Shown here piece by piece: positions 5,075-7,318 of a stretch of DNA of 7,318 bases. The notes beneath the pieces are model-generated. The model was not told the origin of the DNA. It did no database searches and saw only the letters and a list, made by a program, of their open reading frames with translations. The DNA comes from Oscillospiraceae bacterium. Lineage in GTDB: Bacteria; Bacillota; Clostridia; Oscillospirales; Ruminococcaceae. A program made the translations under genes and the position numbers. The DNA lies in contig JAGAEK010000141.1 of NCBI GenBank assembly GCA_017828835.1, forward strand, positions 1 to 7,318. Reading direction: 5' to 3'. Numbering within the stretch: the stretch's first letter is position 1; every line of letters begins with the position of its first letter.

Positions 5075-5623
5075 CGAAAAGAATATCGAAAAAGCGCTGA
5101 AAGACAACGGCTTTCTTGTCTGCCCCGTCGTGGGCGACAGTATGCTCCCGATGCTCGATCAGACCCGCGATCTCGTTAAGCTCGTACCGGTCAGCGGGAT
5201 ACTGAAAAAATACGATCTGCCCCTCTACCGCAGACCGGGCGGCACGCTCGTTCTTCACCGTATAATAGAGGTCAGAAAGAATTATTATATCATTTGCGGC
5301 GACAACCGCAAGAATCCCGAAAAAGTCCCGCACGGGTGGGTGATCGCCGTGACCGAAGGCTATTACAAAGACGGGACGTATATCCCTTGCACCGACCCGG
5401 ATATATCGAATACGTTGAAAAGCAGTGCGCAAATATCGCAAAACGCGATATCATAAGGCCGTATGCAACCGCAAAAAAGAACCCGTTCAAAAAGTTCTTC
5501 CTTCCGTACGGCGTAATGGCTGATATTTATCCGTCGCTCTCAAAGCATCCCGCTCTTCTTCCTTTTTACTGGATCCACCGAGCCGGAAAAGGGATCATAA
5601 GAAGAACGGGACCGGGCGAGTGA
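5067..5623 (+). pseudogene. S24/S26 (LexA/signal-peptidase-like) peptidase, apparent frameshift
   Basis: The start chosen is ATG 5067, inside the end of the PqqD gene (8-nt overlap); a TTG sits one codon before. GDSMLPML carries the candidate nucleophile Ser25. LVLHRI (His64) and CGDN (Asp79) follow, the Ser-His-Asp pattern of Sec11/SipW-type signal peptidases rather than the Ser-Lys of LexA. No membrane segment is seen, so the enzyme is probably cytoplasmic. The first frame stops at 5456 after CTDPDISNTLK. From 5399 a second frame stays open for 74 codons with natural-looking protein (YIEYVEKQCANIAKRDIIRP, later YPSLSKHPALLPFYWIH), ending at TGA 5621-5623. One extra base at the CCCGG run (5396-5400) would join them into about 185 aa. 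Probable role: cleaving the peptide handled by the kinase and PqqD protein. The active-site half is intact even if the frameshift is real. Confidence 0.75.
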
Positions 5624-5763
5624 TATAGTTGAATAAACTAAAAGCGGCTGCCGCGGGATCAAACTCGAGCCTTGGTATAATTTGTCGGGAAGACAGGTTT
5701 AACGTTTGTAAAGCAGAAATTTGAAATACATTTCAGGCAACATAGTGTTTTCTGTTCGGGATA

Positions 5764-5792
5764 TTGACAATGAATTTGTAAATATATATACT
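5764..5792 (+). promoter_or_regulatory. Sigma-A promoter of the GLUG-repeat protein gene
   Basis: TTGACA (5764-5769) is an exact -35 and TATACT (5787-5792) a near-consensus -10, 17 bp apart. The leader to the start at 5830 is about 30 nt and holds GAGGTG (5815-5820). This makes the gene a transcription unit separate from the peptidase cassette. The stretch 5624-5763 shows no terminator and only a 31-codon open frame of doubtful meaning. Confidence 0.85.
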
Positions 5793-5829
5793 AAGATTAT
5801 AAGTTTTAAATGAAGAGGTGTATCCGGTG

Positions 5830-7318
5830 ATGAAACAAAAATTTTGTAAATGGATCTTAACGTGCTTGTGTATAACCATAGGGATATGGTGTGTGTCTTT
5901 TGCGGGATGTATGAGTGTATATGCTATGAAAAGTCCGGATACAAAAGCTGCGACTGCAGTTGATGAAAAAAAATCATCAGACTCAGGTGATACTACCGTA
6001 ACTGTATCATCAGATAAAAAGGGAACATCAAGTGTGGCGAAAGGTATCACAACTACCGGGAATACTACACCTGTGAGCAGAGGTGCCGGTAAAAGCGGTA
6101 CTGCGTTTGAAATAAATAACTATAATGATTTAAAATTGTTTGCCGTTATGGTAAATGGCGGCGAATTTAATGGAACAACCTATATATCCGATCCAACTTT
6201 AAACGCAGTGCTCACGAAGAGTTTTGTATGTGATGATAAAGAATGGACTCCGATAGGAGATACTGAAGGCCATGCGTATAAAGGGACTTTTTCCGGTAAA
6301 GACGGTAACGTTTATACGATCACGGGTTTGAGTAATACCAATCTTTACCCTAAGCCTCTGTGTACAGGACTTTTTGGTTGGATAGATACCGGTGGTACAG
6401 TAGAAAATATATGTATAGAGAATGCGGATATTATGTTCGCAAGTTCTTCTACCGATAGAGGGTATGCAGGTGCTTTAGTAGGATACAATGAAGGTAATCT
6501 GACCGGAATTCAGATTAAAAACAGTAGCGTTGCAAGTGTTGGATCTTCCGATTCAAATAATAATATGTATGCCGGAGGTATAGCAGGATATAACAAGGGA
6601 ACTATATCTGTCAGCTATAGCAGTGGTAAAAATACTATTTCTTCAACTTCTAATAACTCAAACGTTAACAATACTTCCTGTGTAGGTGGGTTGGCAGGAT
6701 ACAATGAGGGTAAAGTAGAAAAATGCTATAGTGATGGCAGCGGCAATATTAAAGCAGCGTCTCGCGGCGATGCGTATGTTGGTGCACTGGTGGGGTATAA
6801 TGAGACCGGTGCTGCTATAACAGTTTGCGAAGATCGTGGGAGTGCTGATATTATAATAGAGAGTCGTTCAAAAGAGAAAAAAGCAGCTGCCGGAGGTATA
6901 GTTGGATATAATAATGGAAATATAGAAAAAACTTTTTGCAGCGGATCAGGTGATATACAAGTTAAATATGTTGGAGCAGCAAAAGATAGTAATTATTATG
7001 CAGGTGCACTTGCTGGCTGGAATGGACCTGATGCTATTATAACATATTGCTATAACTGTGGAAATGCAACAGTATCAGCAACCGGTTCCGGCAAACCGAC
7101 GTGTGCCGGAGGTATGGTAGGATATAATCAGGGTACGATAGAAAAGAGCTATCGCAGTGGGTCAGGTGATATCAGTGCAGATGGTTCAAGTAGTTCAAAC
7201 AGTTCATATGCCGGGGCGCTGGTAGGATGGAATGATGGCAGCAGTGCTAAGATATTAAACTGTTATAACTGTGGAAACGGTGAGATTAAAGCTGCAACTG
7301 CTGCGGGAGGGCTGGTAG
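5830..7318 (+). CDS. Secreted GLUG-repeat surface protein (3' end outside window)
   Basis: The frame is open from ATG 5830 (GTG 5827 is an alternative) to the window end, 496 codons so far. The N-terminus is a signal sequence: basic KQKFCK, a hydrophobic core at residues 8-25 and a likely cut after SVYA (32). FAGC (24-27) could instead be a weak lipobox. A Ser/Thr-rich linker runs to about 93. Next comes a region typical of GLUG/M26-like proteins: EINNYNDLKLFA (94-105), EWTPIG (138-143) and GLFGW (180-184). From 214 there are eight complete GLUG-type repeats, such as GALVGYNEG, GGIAGYNKG and GGMVGYNQG, and the start of a ninth at 493, spaced 31-37 residues apart. Such repeats probably form a beta-solenoid used in surface adhesion or as part of a larger secreted protein. 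Without the C-terminus the anchor (sortase, dockerin, other) is unknown. Confidence 0.88.
   Translation, partial: MKQKFCKWILTCLCITIGIWCVSFAGCMSVYAMKSPDTKAATAVDEKKSSDSGDTTVTVSSDKKGTSSVAKGITTTGNTTPVSRGAGKSGTAFEINNYNDLKLFAVMVNGGEFNGTTYISDPTLNAVLTKSFVCDDKEWTPIGDTEGHAYKGTFSGKDGNVYTITGLSNTNLYPKPLCTGLFGWIDTGGTVENICIENADIMFASSSTDRGYAGALVGYNEGNLTGIQIKNSSVASVGSSDSNNNMYAGGIAGYNKGTISVSYSSGKNTISSTSNNSNVNNTSCVGGLAGYNEGKVEKCYSDGSGNIKAASRGDAYVGALVGYNETGAAITVCEDRGSADIIIESRSKEKKAAAGGIVGYNNGNIEKTFCSGSGDIQVKYVGAAKDSNYYAGALAGWNGPDAIITYCYNCGNATVSATGSGKPTCAGGMVGYNQGTIEKSYRSGSGDISADGSSSSNSSYAGALVGWNDGSSAKILNCYNCGNGEIKAATAAGGLV

Noticed and set aside
3953..5107. Minus-strand open frames under the kinase and PqqD genes
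   Set aside because: Shadows of the plus-strand coding frames, with compositions unlike natural proteins and no start signals.

Overview
The window looks like a chromosomal accessory region from a low-to-mid GC Firmicute, most likely an uncultured gut clostridium (Oscillospiraceae/Ruminococcaceae-like). This is inferred from strong AGGAGG-type ribosome binding sites, textbook sigma-A promoters, a clostridial-type ThyA-DHFR operon, short REP-like palindromes and a secreted GLUG-repeat protein. No rRNA, tRNA, CRISPR array or transposase gene is visible.

Left part (160-1599, minus strand): a two-gene folate/dTMP operon. It has a consensus promoter (1571-1599), then thyA (1537-708), folA (687-202) and an intrinsic terminator (191-160). 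The thyA frame is broken by one missing base exactly at the catalytic-cysteine codon. The gene-free stretch 1538-1887 holds the thyA promoter, a 143-bp element built of degenerate 7-nt repeats with inverted ends, a minus-strand terminator-like hairpin and the promoter/operator region of the next gene.

Middle part (1837-3976, plus strand): a single-chain XRE-HipA-like kinase (1888-3291) with palindromes at its promoter and a good internal ribosome binding site and start just before the kinase part. Next comes an AT-rich small membrane-anchored protein of unknown function (3365-3826), bracketed by two REP-like copies in opposite orientation. A second hairpin plus 7-nt-repeat block follows.

Right part (4007-5623, plus strand): a perfect TTGACA-17-TATAAT promoter drives a compact three-gene cassette: an HPr-kinase/PEPCK-like P-loop kinase, a PqqD-family RiPP recognition element and an S24/S26 (LexA/signal-peptidase-like) peptidase. 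The parts suggest peptide recognition, phosphorylation and cleavage, but no recognised precursor or macrocyclase lies in the window. This is the best candidate here for an under-described system. The peptidase gene also carries an apparent one-base deletion. Like the thyA lesion, it adjoins a CCC run, so both may be sequence or assembly errors.

The end (5764-7318): a separate consensus promoter drives a secreted GLUG-repeat surface protein, open at the window edge. It has eight complete repeats and the start of a ninth.
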